Assembly (NCBI GenBank): GCA_016711485.1
Contig: JADJSX010000008.1
Span: 372,001 to 436,000, forward strand
DNA: 64,000 nt
Direction of reading: 5' to 3'
DNA from: Leptospiraceae bacterium
Lineage (GTDB): Bacteria; Spirochaetota; Leptospiria; Leptospirales; Leptospiraceae
The translations under genes were made by a program, and so were the position numbers. Below, in pieces: positions 36,845 through 43,864 of the stretch; the stretch's first letter is position 1; every line of letters begins with the position of its first letter. The notes beneath the pieces were generated by a model. The model saw nothing but the letters and a program-made list of their open reading frames with translations, made no database searches and was not told where the DNA came from.

Positions 36845-38285
36845 TTTATTTGATGCGTATGAAATTGTAACTGGTTTGTATTTTAATAAGCGGACATCTA
36901 ACTATTACAAATTCTTTCAAACCAATGATAATTTAAAAATGGAAGTTTTGAAAGATGTCAAATTAAAAGACTTAGTGAATGATACTCGTAACCCAATTTG
37001 GTTGCTGCGCCATAGTCTTGGAGTTAGTGCAGGGGATGAAAATTATTCTGAAGTAAATATTGAGTCAATCAAAAATAGCAGTGAACGCAGACGACTTGAA
37101 TTATTACGATCTTCAATCAGTAATACTGAAATTCGAGATTTGAATTACAGAGGTATTGCGGTCAACGTTAATTCAGATAGTTATTCCCATGCAGTAGGCC
37201 CGATTCATGCCGGAGTAATTGAACCCGGTCATTTTCGATTTAGTGTGACGGGAGAAGTTACACAACATTTAAATATTCGGTTAGGATATCAAAAGAGAAA
37301 TTTGCTCGAACTAATTAAAAAGAAATATCCATTAGCCGTAATGCCTTTTGCGGATGCAATCTCCGGAGATAGTGCCATCGAATATTCAACAGCATTTTCT
37401 CAAATCTACGAGGAGGCTGCCGGAATCAAAGTTTCGGATGAAGTAAAATTAATTCGAATGATTCTTTTAGAAGTTGAAAGAGTTGCTATTCATATTGGAG
37501 ACTTAGGGGCGTTAGCTGGGGATATTGGATATTATCCGATGTTAGGAGTCTGTGCCACGGACAGGGGAGTACCCCTTGGAGTTATGGAAACATTGACTGG
37601 TTCGAGATTTGGTAAAGCGGCAATATATCCAGGAGAAGTGCGGTTAAATAAAAATTTAAATCTTTCCGTTCTAATTACACTTGCTGCTAATCTAAGTAAC
37701 TGTTTTAGACGAGTAGAATATCAATTTATGCGTGCCGTAAAGTCTTCCACAGTTCGGGAAAGACTCTCTGAATGCGGAAAAATTACTAAAATTCAGGTGC
37801 TACATAATAGTTTTATTGGAATGGTTGCGCGTTCAACAGGACTTAGAATGGATATGCGATATGCGGAACCTTTGTATCAAACAACAAAGTATCCTCTTGA
37901 TTTGAATCTAGAAAGAGAAAATTTAGTTGGAGATGCATGGGCTAGATTTTATTTAAGGTTTTTGGAATTAAAAAATTCAATATCATGGTTGGAGAAAATT
38001 CTACCAGAAATTGATATTTCTAAATCAGGCAGAGGAAGTTTACAAATTCAAACTATTAATAAATTTAAACCAGGAATTTATTACAAAAGTGTAGAGGGCT
38101 GGCGAGGTTCAGTACTAGTCGTATTAGATATTAACTCAAAAGGGGAAGTTTTGGATGCCTATATTAGGGATCCGTCTGTATTAAATTGGCATGCATTAGA
38201 GTTAGCTAATATAGGAACGTTAATTGGAGATTTTCCACTGAACAATAAATCATTTAATTTAGCATATGCGGGGTTTGATCTATAA
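36834..38285 (+). CDS. HyfG/HycE-like large subunit lacking all NiFe-site cysteines
   Basis: The 483-residue protein joins a NuoC-like domain (about 1-130) to a NuoD/HycE-like large subunit. GGAGG eight bases upstream marks the ATG at 36834. HycE family landmarks are clear (AVGPIHAGVIEPGHF, LEVERVAIHIGDL), but the two CxxC motifs that hold the NiFe centre are gone. The first reads PFADAISGDSAIEYS (171-185) where RxCGxC is expected, and the last reads RDPSVLNWHALELA (445-458) where DPCxxC is expected. So it cannot be a [NiFe] hydrogenase. The C-terminus NKSFNLAYAGFDL belongs to the energy-converting hydrogenase-related (Ehr) branch, as I recall it. The reaction, if any, is unknown. Confidence 0.88.
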   Translation: MSYNLFDAYEIVTGLYFNKRTSNYYKFFQTNDNLKMEVLKDVKLKDLVNDTRNPIWLLRHSLGVSAGDENYSEVNIESIKNSSERRRLELLRSSISNTEIRDLNYRGIAVNVNSDSYSHAVGPIHAGVIEPGHFRFSVTGEVTQHLNIRLGYQKRNLLELIKKKYPLAVMPFADAISGDSAIEYSTAFSQIYEEAAGIKVSDEVKLIRMILLEVERVAIHIGDLGALAGDIGYYPMLGVCATDRGVPLGVMETLTGSRFGKAAIYPGEVRLNKNLNLSVLITLAANLSNCFRRVEYQFMRAVKSSTVRERLSECGKITKIQVLHNSFIGMVARSTGLRMDMRYAEPLYQTTKYPLDLNLERENLVGDAWARFYLRFLELKNSISWLEKILPEIDISKSGRGSLQIQTINKFKPGIYYKSVEGWRGSVLVVLDINSKGEVLDAYIRDPSVLNWHALELANIGTLIGDFPLNNKSFNLAYAGFDL

Positions 38286-39106
38286 TGGGATTCTATGAAA
38301 TAAAAAATTTATTTAAAAAACATGTAACGATGGATTTTGATAAGGCATCACCTGTGAACCAAAATGCGAGGGGTTTACCGGTTCCTTCAAAAGCTGCGAC
38401 TACAGGCACTTGCAAAAATTGTAAGGTTTGTGAAACAAATTGTCCTACCAAAGCTATCCAAGTAAAGTCGGATGTTGAGTTAACGTTTGACTACGGGGCT
38501 TGTTTGCAATGCGGACTTTGTGTAAATGTATGCCCGTCTGAGAGATTAGAAAATTCTGGATTAGTTTACGCTTTTACACTAAATCGAGAGGAGTTTAAAA
38601 TTTCTTATCTAAAAGGAGACTTTATTCCAAAAGAGTTTCCGACGCCGCCTAACGTAGGTATTTTTCAAAAACTTACAAAAACTAGAGGGTTTAATTATAG
38701 GGAAGTTGCAGCGGCTGGAAATAATTCTGTCGAATGGGAATTGGGAGCAAGTTTTAATAATGTATTTGATTGTGAAGGGCAAATGGTTCGTAATGTTGCC
38801 TCTCCAAAACATGCCGATGCGGTTTTGTTTTCGGGACCGGTTAGTGAAAATATGGCAGGTCCATTGCAGACAGCTTGGGATTGTATGCCAGAACCAAAAG
38901 CGTTAATCGCCGCAGGCACGGAGGCAATTTCAGGCGGAATTTTTCCTATGGGTAAAAGACCAAAAGAGCCTGATTTATTTATAGCAGGTGATCCGCCAAG
39001 ACCAGATGTAATGATTAATGCATTTAGATTTTTAATGGGTCAGTTTAGATTTGCGTTTCAATTCGCATTAAAAGATAGGATTTCTAAGTTAAGGGAAACG
39101 AAGTAG
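38285..39106 (+). CDS. Ferredoxin-HyfI fusion lacking the proximal [4Fe-4S] cluster
   Basis: The 273-residue protein has an N-terminal 2x[4Fe-4S] ferredoxin domain (CKNCKVCETNCP and CLQCGLCVNVCP, each a full CxxCxxCxxxCP) fused to a NuoB/HyfI-like domain (about 135-255). The NuoB fold is clear (ASPKHADAVLFSGPVSENM, PEPKALIAAGT, PDVMINAF), but the four cluster ligands are lost. SVEWE stands where CxxCE is expected, GTEAISGG where a GxC motif is expected, and AGDPPRP where PGCPPRP is expected. Only two other cysteines remain, in FDCEG and WDCMP, which do not align with ligand positions. It overlaps hyfG by one base. Electrons could enter the ferredoxin clusters but have no proximal cluster to go to. 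Confidence 0.88.
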   Translation: MGFYEIKNLFKKHVTMDFDKASPVNQNARGLPVPSKAATTGTCKNCKVCETNCPTKAIQVKSDVELTFDYGACLQCGLCVNVCPSERLENSGLVYAFTLNREEFKISYLKGDFIPKEFPTPPNVGIFQKLTKTRGFNYREVAAAGNNSVEWELGASFNNVFDCEGQMVRNVASPKHADAVLFSGPVSENMAGPLQTAWDCMPEPKALIAAGTEAISGGIFPMGKRPKEPDLFIAGDPPRPDVMINAFRFLMGQFRFAFQFALKDRISKLRETK

Positions 39107-39115
39107 GAGAAATAT

Positions 39116-40729
39116 ATGGAAAACAGGAATGTACCAAAAGATGGTATTGCAGGTTTAAAAGAAAATTGGAAGTCAGATATTCTATCCGGTTTTACAATTT
39201 TTTTAATCGCGTTGCCTCTTTGTATTGGCATTGCAATTGCTTCCGGTGCTCCTCCCATGGCCGGTCTTTTTGCTGGAATTGTAGGTGGGATGGTTGCATC
39301 TTTTCTCGGCGGTTCGTATGTAAATATCAATGGACCCGCTGCTGGATTAATTGCAGTTATTGTTAATTCCATAAATGTACTTGGCGGAGGCGATGCCAAA
39401 TTAGGATTTGAACTTACGTTAGCCGCTATTGCAATTGCTGGTGTATTTCAAGTTATTTTGGGATTATTAAAAGCAGGGAATCTTACAGTTTATTTTCCTG
39501 GTTCAGTCATTCATGGAATGATGGCAGCTATCGGGATTATCATTATTGTGAAACAATTCAATGTTTTCCTCGGAGTAACTCCGACAGCCAAATCAATATT
39601 AGGCCTAATAATTGAGATTCCTCATAGTTTAACAAAATTAAATCCAGAGATTGCATTTATTGGAGTAGTCGGAATTTTAATATTGATTTTGTTACCAATG
39701 ATAAAAGTAAATTGGGTCAAAAAAATTCCAGGACCCTTATTAGTAGTAATTGTCGCAGTTGGAATTGGAATGGTTTTTGATTTGGAAGACAAACATACTT
39801 TTACATTTTTACAAGAAAGTTATGAAGTTGGACCAAACAACTTAGTCAATTTGCCTGCCCATATTTCCGATGGATTTACTTCCCCGAATTTTTCGCAAGT
39901 ATTTACATTTAATTTTTTTCTTATGATGATTACGATTATGTTAGTTGGCAGCATCGAATCTTTATTAACCTCTGCTGCTGTAGATAAAATAGATCCATAC
40001 AAAAGAACAAGCAATATGGATAGAGAGTTAATCTCAAAAGGGGCAGGAAACTTTCTGTTAGGCATGATAGGAGGTATTCCAATTATTGCAGAAGTAGTAA
40101 GAAGTTCGGCTAACGTAAATAATGGTGCAAAGACAAAATGGTCTAACTTTTTCCATGGATTATTTTTATTAGTATTCATCTCTTTATTTCCTGAATTATT
40201 ACATCGAATTCCGCTTTCAGCGTTAGCTGCTATACTTATAATGGTGGGATTTAAGTTAGCATCTCCGAAAGCATTTATTCATTCTTATGAAAAAGGCGTT
40301 GATCAGTTGTTAGTTTTTGTTACTACGATTGTATTAACTCTAGTTGAGGACTTGCTAATTGGTGTAGCTGCTGGTATATTTGTAGAAATTCTAATCATGT
40401 TATATCATGGCGTATCCTTTAAGAATATCTTTAAAGCAGATTTTACTGTGGAATCTAAGGATAATACTCATTTTGTGACAATTCGTCGCAATCTTGTATT
40501 TTCAAATTATTTATCGATTAAGACAGCATTGTACAGTCTACCGATAGGAGGTAGTGTAACTATTGCATTGGTCGATGTTGAGGTTGTTGGTCATGCTGCC
40601 TTAGAATATCTGGCAGATTTCATTTTATATTACGAAGATAGGGGTGGAAAAGTGATAGTGGAAGGATTGGATAAACTTACTCCTCTTTCAGGTCATCCAC
40701 AGGCAACGAGGAAACTTGTTACCAAATAA
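39116..40729 (+). CDS. SulP-family anion transporter with C-terminal STAS domain
   Basis: The 537-residue protein has an SLC26/SulP core with about 12-14 helices (SGFTIFLIALPLCIGIAIASG, GGSYVNINGPAAGLIAV), and a STAS domain (about 440-530) on the C-terminus. Members exchange or co-transport sulfate, bicarbonate, chloride or similar anions, often with Na+ or H+. AGGAG before the ATG and a 9-nt gap from the ferredoxin-HyfI gene place it in the same operon. A strong terminator 120 nt downstream ends the unit. Substrate cannot be told; bicarbonate is attractive because NuoL-like subunits drive DIC uptake in the Dab/Mps systems. Confidence 0.9.
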   Translation: MENRNVPKDGIAGLKENWKSDILSGFTIFLIALPLCIGIAIASGAPPMAGLFAGIVGGMVASFLGGSYVNINGPAAGLIAVIVNSINVLGGGDAKLGFELTLAAIAIAGVFQVILGLLKAGNLTVYFPGSVIHGMMAAIGIIIIVKQFNVFLGVTPTAKSILGLIIEIPHSLTKLNPEIAFIGVVGILILILLPMIKVNWVKKIPGPLLVVIVAVGIGMVFDLEDKHTFTFLQESYEVGPNNLVNLPAHISDGFTSPNFSQVFTFNFFLMMITIMLVGSIESLLTSAAVDKIDPYKRTSNMDRELISKGAGNFLLGMIGGIPIIAEVVRSSANVNNGAKTKWSNFFHGLFLLVFISLFPELLHRIPLSALAAILIMVGFKLASPKAFIHSYEKGVDQLLVFVTTIVLTLVEDLLIGVAAGIFVEILIMLYHGVSFKNIFKADFTVESKDNTHFVTIRRNLVFSNYLSIKTALYSLPIGGSVTIALVDVEVVGHAALEYLADFILYYEDRGGKVIVEGLDKLTPLSGHPQATRKLVTK

Positions 40730-40848
40730 TTCTTGTCTAAATTTAAAATCAAATTTGTAGTAAGTTTTTTTAGAATCAATACCACTCACTTGGTTCTTAG
40801 AATCTGACTGCAATTAAAAAATTTCTTTATAGTAACTGTAACTCTTTG

Positions 40849-40888
40849 CTCTACTATGCGCTCTCCGCTGGCATAGTAGAGTTTTTTT
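40849..40888 (+). terminator. Rho-independent terminator of the Hyf-like/SulP operon
   Basis: CTCTACTATGC (40849-40859) pairs perfectly with GCATAGTAGAG (40871-40881) and is followed by TTTTTTTA. It is 120 nt after the SulP stop codon. Confidence 0.9.
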
Positions 40889-41190
40889 ATTTTGATATTG
40901 TTGAATAAATTGAAGTTTTTCTATCGCATAATCCGAATAAACCGATTACCAAAAGTAAATTCCGATTTAAAACTAAATAACTTTCTTTTAGCAATTGGGA
41001 ATAACTATTTTGTGAAAAATAGAGGAACTTATTTTTGAGAAATGGTATACCACATTTTTTTACGTATGTAAACACTTTAGTGTTTTTAGGTTTTATTAGA
41101 GCTACTTTGTCAAGTTCAAACAATTAGATTTAGTTACAGTTTTAACTATTCACCATACACGCAATCGCGGACGGTAAATTAATTAGTTGT
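40889..41190. other. Spacer with a repeat copy, no gene seen
   Basis: Degenerate family III ends (ACCAAAAGTAAATTCC near 40950, AGCAATTGGGAATAAC near 40991) and a family IV piece at 41008-41055 occur between the terminator and the convergent outer-membrane protein gene. A 78-codon minus-strand frame across them is judged spurious. Confidence 0.4.
41008..41055 (+). repeat. Family IV repeat copy
   Basis: TTTTGTGAAAAATAGAGGAA followed by CTTATTT matches 58549-58576, and both copies end in a GTGGTATA- or GGTATACC-like motif. The function is unknown; the ends are inverted in the 58540 copy. Confidence 0.5.
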
Positions 41191-42783
41191 CTAAAATTTT
41201 AAATCATAACCAAAGCTAATATAATATAAATTGCGAACAATTTTTTGAGATTGATACTGTTCCTTGGCATAGTTTTTTAAAACATCTGGAGCATCTAAAT
41301 TGTCAATTCCTGCATACACTGCTTCATTTTTGTAGCCGTACAATTTGGATGGATCAACAGTTTTTCCATCATAATTACTTCGATTTGGTTGAGTTTGAGA
41401 ACCTTCGGATAGCGGATAATACCATGTATCACTATCGTACATATGTAGATCAGGTCTGTACACATGATTTACACTTACAAAAATTTTCCCAAAGTATAAA
41501 TATAAATTATTTGTCCAGTCATACCAACCAGATTTTTGATCTATATTGTTATTTTGGTATTTGTATCCTATGTTTGAAACTGGTTTTATTCTAAAGAATT
41601 TTTCTTCGAAAAAAGTATGCGATATAGTAAAGGAACCATAGTGCCCACCGGCATAGATAGAATCAAAATCGAACGAAGATTGAGTATAAAATGCAAATGT
41701 AGGAGCAATCGATTTCTGTAAAAAAGGGAGACCCCAGAATATAAAATATTCATCCCAGGAATACTTTGCATTTTTATCAAATTGGTAATAAAACCATATT
41801 CCCCAAGTAATATCTCCAAACTTTTTGTTTTGAAAATTATAGGCAAATGTGGTGAATCCGCCGTCTGTTCTTTCCATCCCATTTTTTTCTTTATGTGGTT
41901 TGATTTTTCTTGGATCTACAAAAGAGTCAGAAGGGTTGGTGCAACCACCGGCGCCATCTGCAATACATTTGCTATTTACAATGTTATTACTTGGGTCATA
42001 CAATAAGTCTACAGGATTAGAACTGGGATCCGCATAGTAAGAATTTAGTTTTCCAAAATAAACGTTAGGGTCAATACCTGGAGATCCAGGGCTTGCTTGA
42101 AACATTCTTAAATCAGAGTCTGTATCCTTTCGATCAACTAATGCAAAGTTACCCCAAAATTCTAAATATAATCCTTTAATTGGAGAGTTTATTCTTATAT
42201 TTGGTTGGAGTGCCCAGTATTGAGTAGTACCATCGTATTTTTTATTATTTCTCCTGCTTAGATATTCTCCTCCATAACTATTGCCTCGCCAAATAAAATC
42301 GGATACTATTTCGGTAGTGAGGTCTATACCTACATTGTCATCTTCTTCTTCCTTTTCTTCTTTATTTGATACTTGGGAGTTTCCATTCAGTGTATCATTT
42401 TTAGATTGTTTAGAGGTTTTTTTATCGGAAAGTTCTGCAATTTTTTGGGATTGCAGTTTATTCTTTTCGGTTAGGTCTTCCACTTTATTTGATAGGTCTT
42501 GTAGTTTTTCTAATAACTCGGAAAAGTTTTGCGGAGGATCGTTTTTATCTAAGATTTTGTAATTTTCCACAATAACTTTCTTATTGTTATCAATTTTTAC
42601 AGATTTGATTTTATCTATAGGAATTGTTTTTGTAACTCCCTTTGTGTCCTTATAGATGATTGCTTTTTTAGTTCGTTCTAATTGTGTTCCGATAATTTTT
42701 TTTCCGTCTTTTAATAGGAAAGTATCTGGATAAAGGTTATGAACACCCAGAAGTATGATGAATAAAATTAGTTTCAAGTTCAT
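41191..42783 (-). CDS. Outer-membrane beta-barrel protein
   Basis: The 530-residue protein has a signal peptide (about residues 1-19), then a small SH3-like segment (LLKDGKKIIGTQLERTKKAI), a Lys/Glu-rich coiled linker (about 85-150) and a large beta-strand-rich region. The protein ends in aromatic LYYISFGYDLKF, the usual signature for insertion into the outer membrane. The N-terminal LLKDGKKI... module recurs in Leptospira envelope proteins as I recall. It probably forms a porin-like barrel; no transport substrate can be assigned. It follows RNase HI by 84 nt on the same strand and may be a separate unit. Confidence 0.72.
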   Translation of the reverse strand: MNLKLILFIILLGVHNLYPDTFLLKDGKKIIGTQLERTKKAIIYKDTKGVTKTIPIDKIKSVKIDNNKKVIVENYKILDKNDPPQNFSELLEKLQDLSNKVEDLTEKNKLQSQKIAELSDKKTSKQSKNDTLNGNSQVSNKEEKEEEDDNVGIDLTTEIVSDFIWRGNSYGGEYLSRRNNKKYDGTTQYWALQPNIRINSPIKGLYLEFWGNFALVDRKDTDSDLRMFQASPGSPGIDPNVYFGKLNSYYADPSSNPVDLLYDPSNNIVNSKCIADGAGGCTNPSDSFVDPRKIKPHKEKNGMERTDGGFTTFAYNFQNKKFGDITWGIWFYYQFDKNAKYSWDEYFIFWGLPFLQKSIAPTFAFYTQSSFDFDSIYAGGHYGSFTISHTFFEEKFFRIKPVSNIGYKYQNNNIDQKSGWYDWTNNLYLYFGKIFVSVNHVYRPDLHMYDSDTWYYPLSEGSQTQPNRSNYDGKTVDPSKLYGYKNEAVYAGIDNLDAPDVLKNYAKEQYQSQKIVRNLYYISFGYDLKF

Positions 42784-42867
42784 TGGTAGTCCGAATCGGA
42801 GTTTTTGAGTTTGAATATATATTCAGACCGGCCTATAAAAATCAATTCTAATTTCAGAAGATTTTAT

Positions 42868-43269
42868 TTATTTTTTGTCTAAGGCTTCGTTGGCAAGTTT
42901 ATCGGCTTTTTTATTTTTTTCTCTAGGAATATGAATTAGTTCTAATACGGTAAAATTAGGTCTTAATAAATCTACTACTTGTTTAATTTTTTGAAGTTCT
43001 GGTTTTTTTGTTTTGTATATACCTTGCATTTGTCTGACAACGAGCTCAGAGTCAAGGTGAACCTTTACCTCTTTTTCGGAAATGTCTTTGCACTTTTCTA
43101 AGCCTTTCAGGAGTGCAGTCCACTCAGCTACATTGTTTGTTTCTTTGCCAATAACCTCAGATATAGTAAAAACAGTTTCAGTTTCTGAGTTACCTCTATA
43201 GGCAACAACTCCAATAGAGGCAGGTCCTGGGTTTCCTCTAGACGCCCCATCACAAAATAGATAAATCAA
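42868..43269 (-). CDS. rnhA: Ribonuclease HI
   Basis: The 133-residue enzyme cleaves the RNA strand of RNA-DNA hybrids. All four acidic catalytic residues are present: Asp in FCDGASRGNPG, Glu in NVAEWTALLKG, Asp in HLDSEL and Asp in KKADKLANEAL. The start is a TTG at 43269 that overlaps the stop of the upstream DUF5989 gene as TTGA. A longer frame from another TTG at 43365 would add 32 residues read from inside the DUF5989 gene, which is unlikely. The order of RNase HI after SxtJ and DUF5989 suggests it is simply co-transcribed. Confidence 0.88.
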   Translation of the reverse strand: MIYLFCDGASRGNPGPASIGVVAYRGNSETETVFTISEVIGKETNNVAEWTALLKGLEKCKDISEKEVKVHLDSELVVRQMQGIYKTKKPELQKIKQVVDLLRPNFTVLELIHIPREKNKKADKLANEALDKK

Positions 43270-43418
43270 AATAGTGTATAAATAAAAGGAGAAATTGCCG
43301 AACCTTGTGTCATAACAAGGAGTATAGATAATAATACTAATAAGAAGATAATCGGTATTAACCAAAACTTCTTACGTTCTAATAAAAACTCAAAAAATTC
43401 TTTAATTAAAGATAACAT
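43266..43418 (-). CDS. DUF5989 small membrane protein
   Basis: The 50-residue protein has the sequence MLSLIKEFFEFLLERKKFWL, then a hydrophobic helix and a conserved-looking end, MTQGSAISPFIYTLF. It matches DUF5989 small membrane proteins found next to carbamoyltransferase and SxtJ genes. GAGG five bases before the ATG gives a good start. It is 11 nt after SxtJ and its stop overlaps the RNase HI start (TTGA). Function unknown; probably a small subunit of the carbamoyltransferase/SxtJ machinery. Confidence 0.82.
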   Translation of the reverse strand: MLSLIKEFFEFLLERKKFWLIPIIFLLVLLSILLVMTQGSAISPFIYTLF

Positions 43419-43429
43419 AACAACCTCGC

Positions 43430-43864
43430 TTAAAAATGTCTTTCGTAATGTTTAATATTCATTTCTTTTTTAGGTCTTTCGTTCCAATATGTTACTGCTT
43501 CTTTTTTAAGATTTTTATCTAAAATATCTTTTCTAAAAAGCCTAAGTAGCAAAGAAATCGGAACTACAGTTAAAATAAATACTAAAAATAAGATAATTCG
43601 AGTATTCACAATACCTAATATATGTGCAAATTTCATCCAACCTTTGTAAATTGGTTCTATCCATTTAAAATTAATAAGGCGTATTAATAAAAATGCTCCC
43701 CCTATACTTGCGAATCCATAGGCTAATTCCGATTTACCTTTGTATAAGAATAAACCAGCAATGATGGATAGAAATATTCCTCCTCCTAATGAAAAGGATT
43801 TTAGTTCTTTTGTGTTATCGTCTTTGTTAGTCAAGTTCAAATTCGTTTTTCCAATCGTTGTCAT
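43430..43864 (-). CDS. SxtJ-like membrane protein
   Basis: The 144-residue protein has about three membrane helices (around residues 28-45, 50-65 and 90-112) and a hydrophilic C-terminal tail (TYWNERPKKEMN). It fits the SxtJ family, which is found directly after NodU/SxtI-type carbamoyltransferases. It overlaps the carbamoyltransferase by 38 nt, indicating tight coupling, and is followed by DUF5989. The role is unknown and presumably supports carbamoylation at the membrane. Confidence 0.72.
   Translation of the reverse strand: MTTIGKTNLNLTNKDDNTKELKSFSLGGGIFLSIIAGLFLYKGKSELAYGFASIGGAFLLIRLINFKWIEPIYKGWMKFAHILGIVNTRIILFLVFILTVVPISLLLRLFRKDILDKNLKKEAVTYWNERPKKEMNIKHYERHF

Noticed and set aside
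32266..39106. Calling the operon a hydrogenase-4 or formate hydrogenlyase
   Set aside because: All NiFe and proximal-cluster cysteines are missing, and no hyp maturation genes or formate dehydrogenase are nearby.
42281..42562. 93-codon plus-strand frame
   Set aside because: Antisense shadow of the charged linker of the outer-membrane protein gene; low-complexity Ser/Phe content.
43270..43365. 32-residue N-terminal extension of RNase HI
   Set aside because: It is read out of frame from inside the DUF5989 gene; the coupled TTGA start at 43269 gives a normal RNase HI length.
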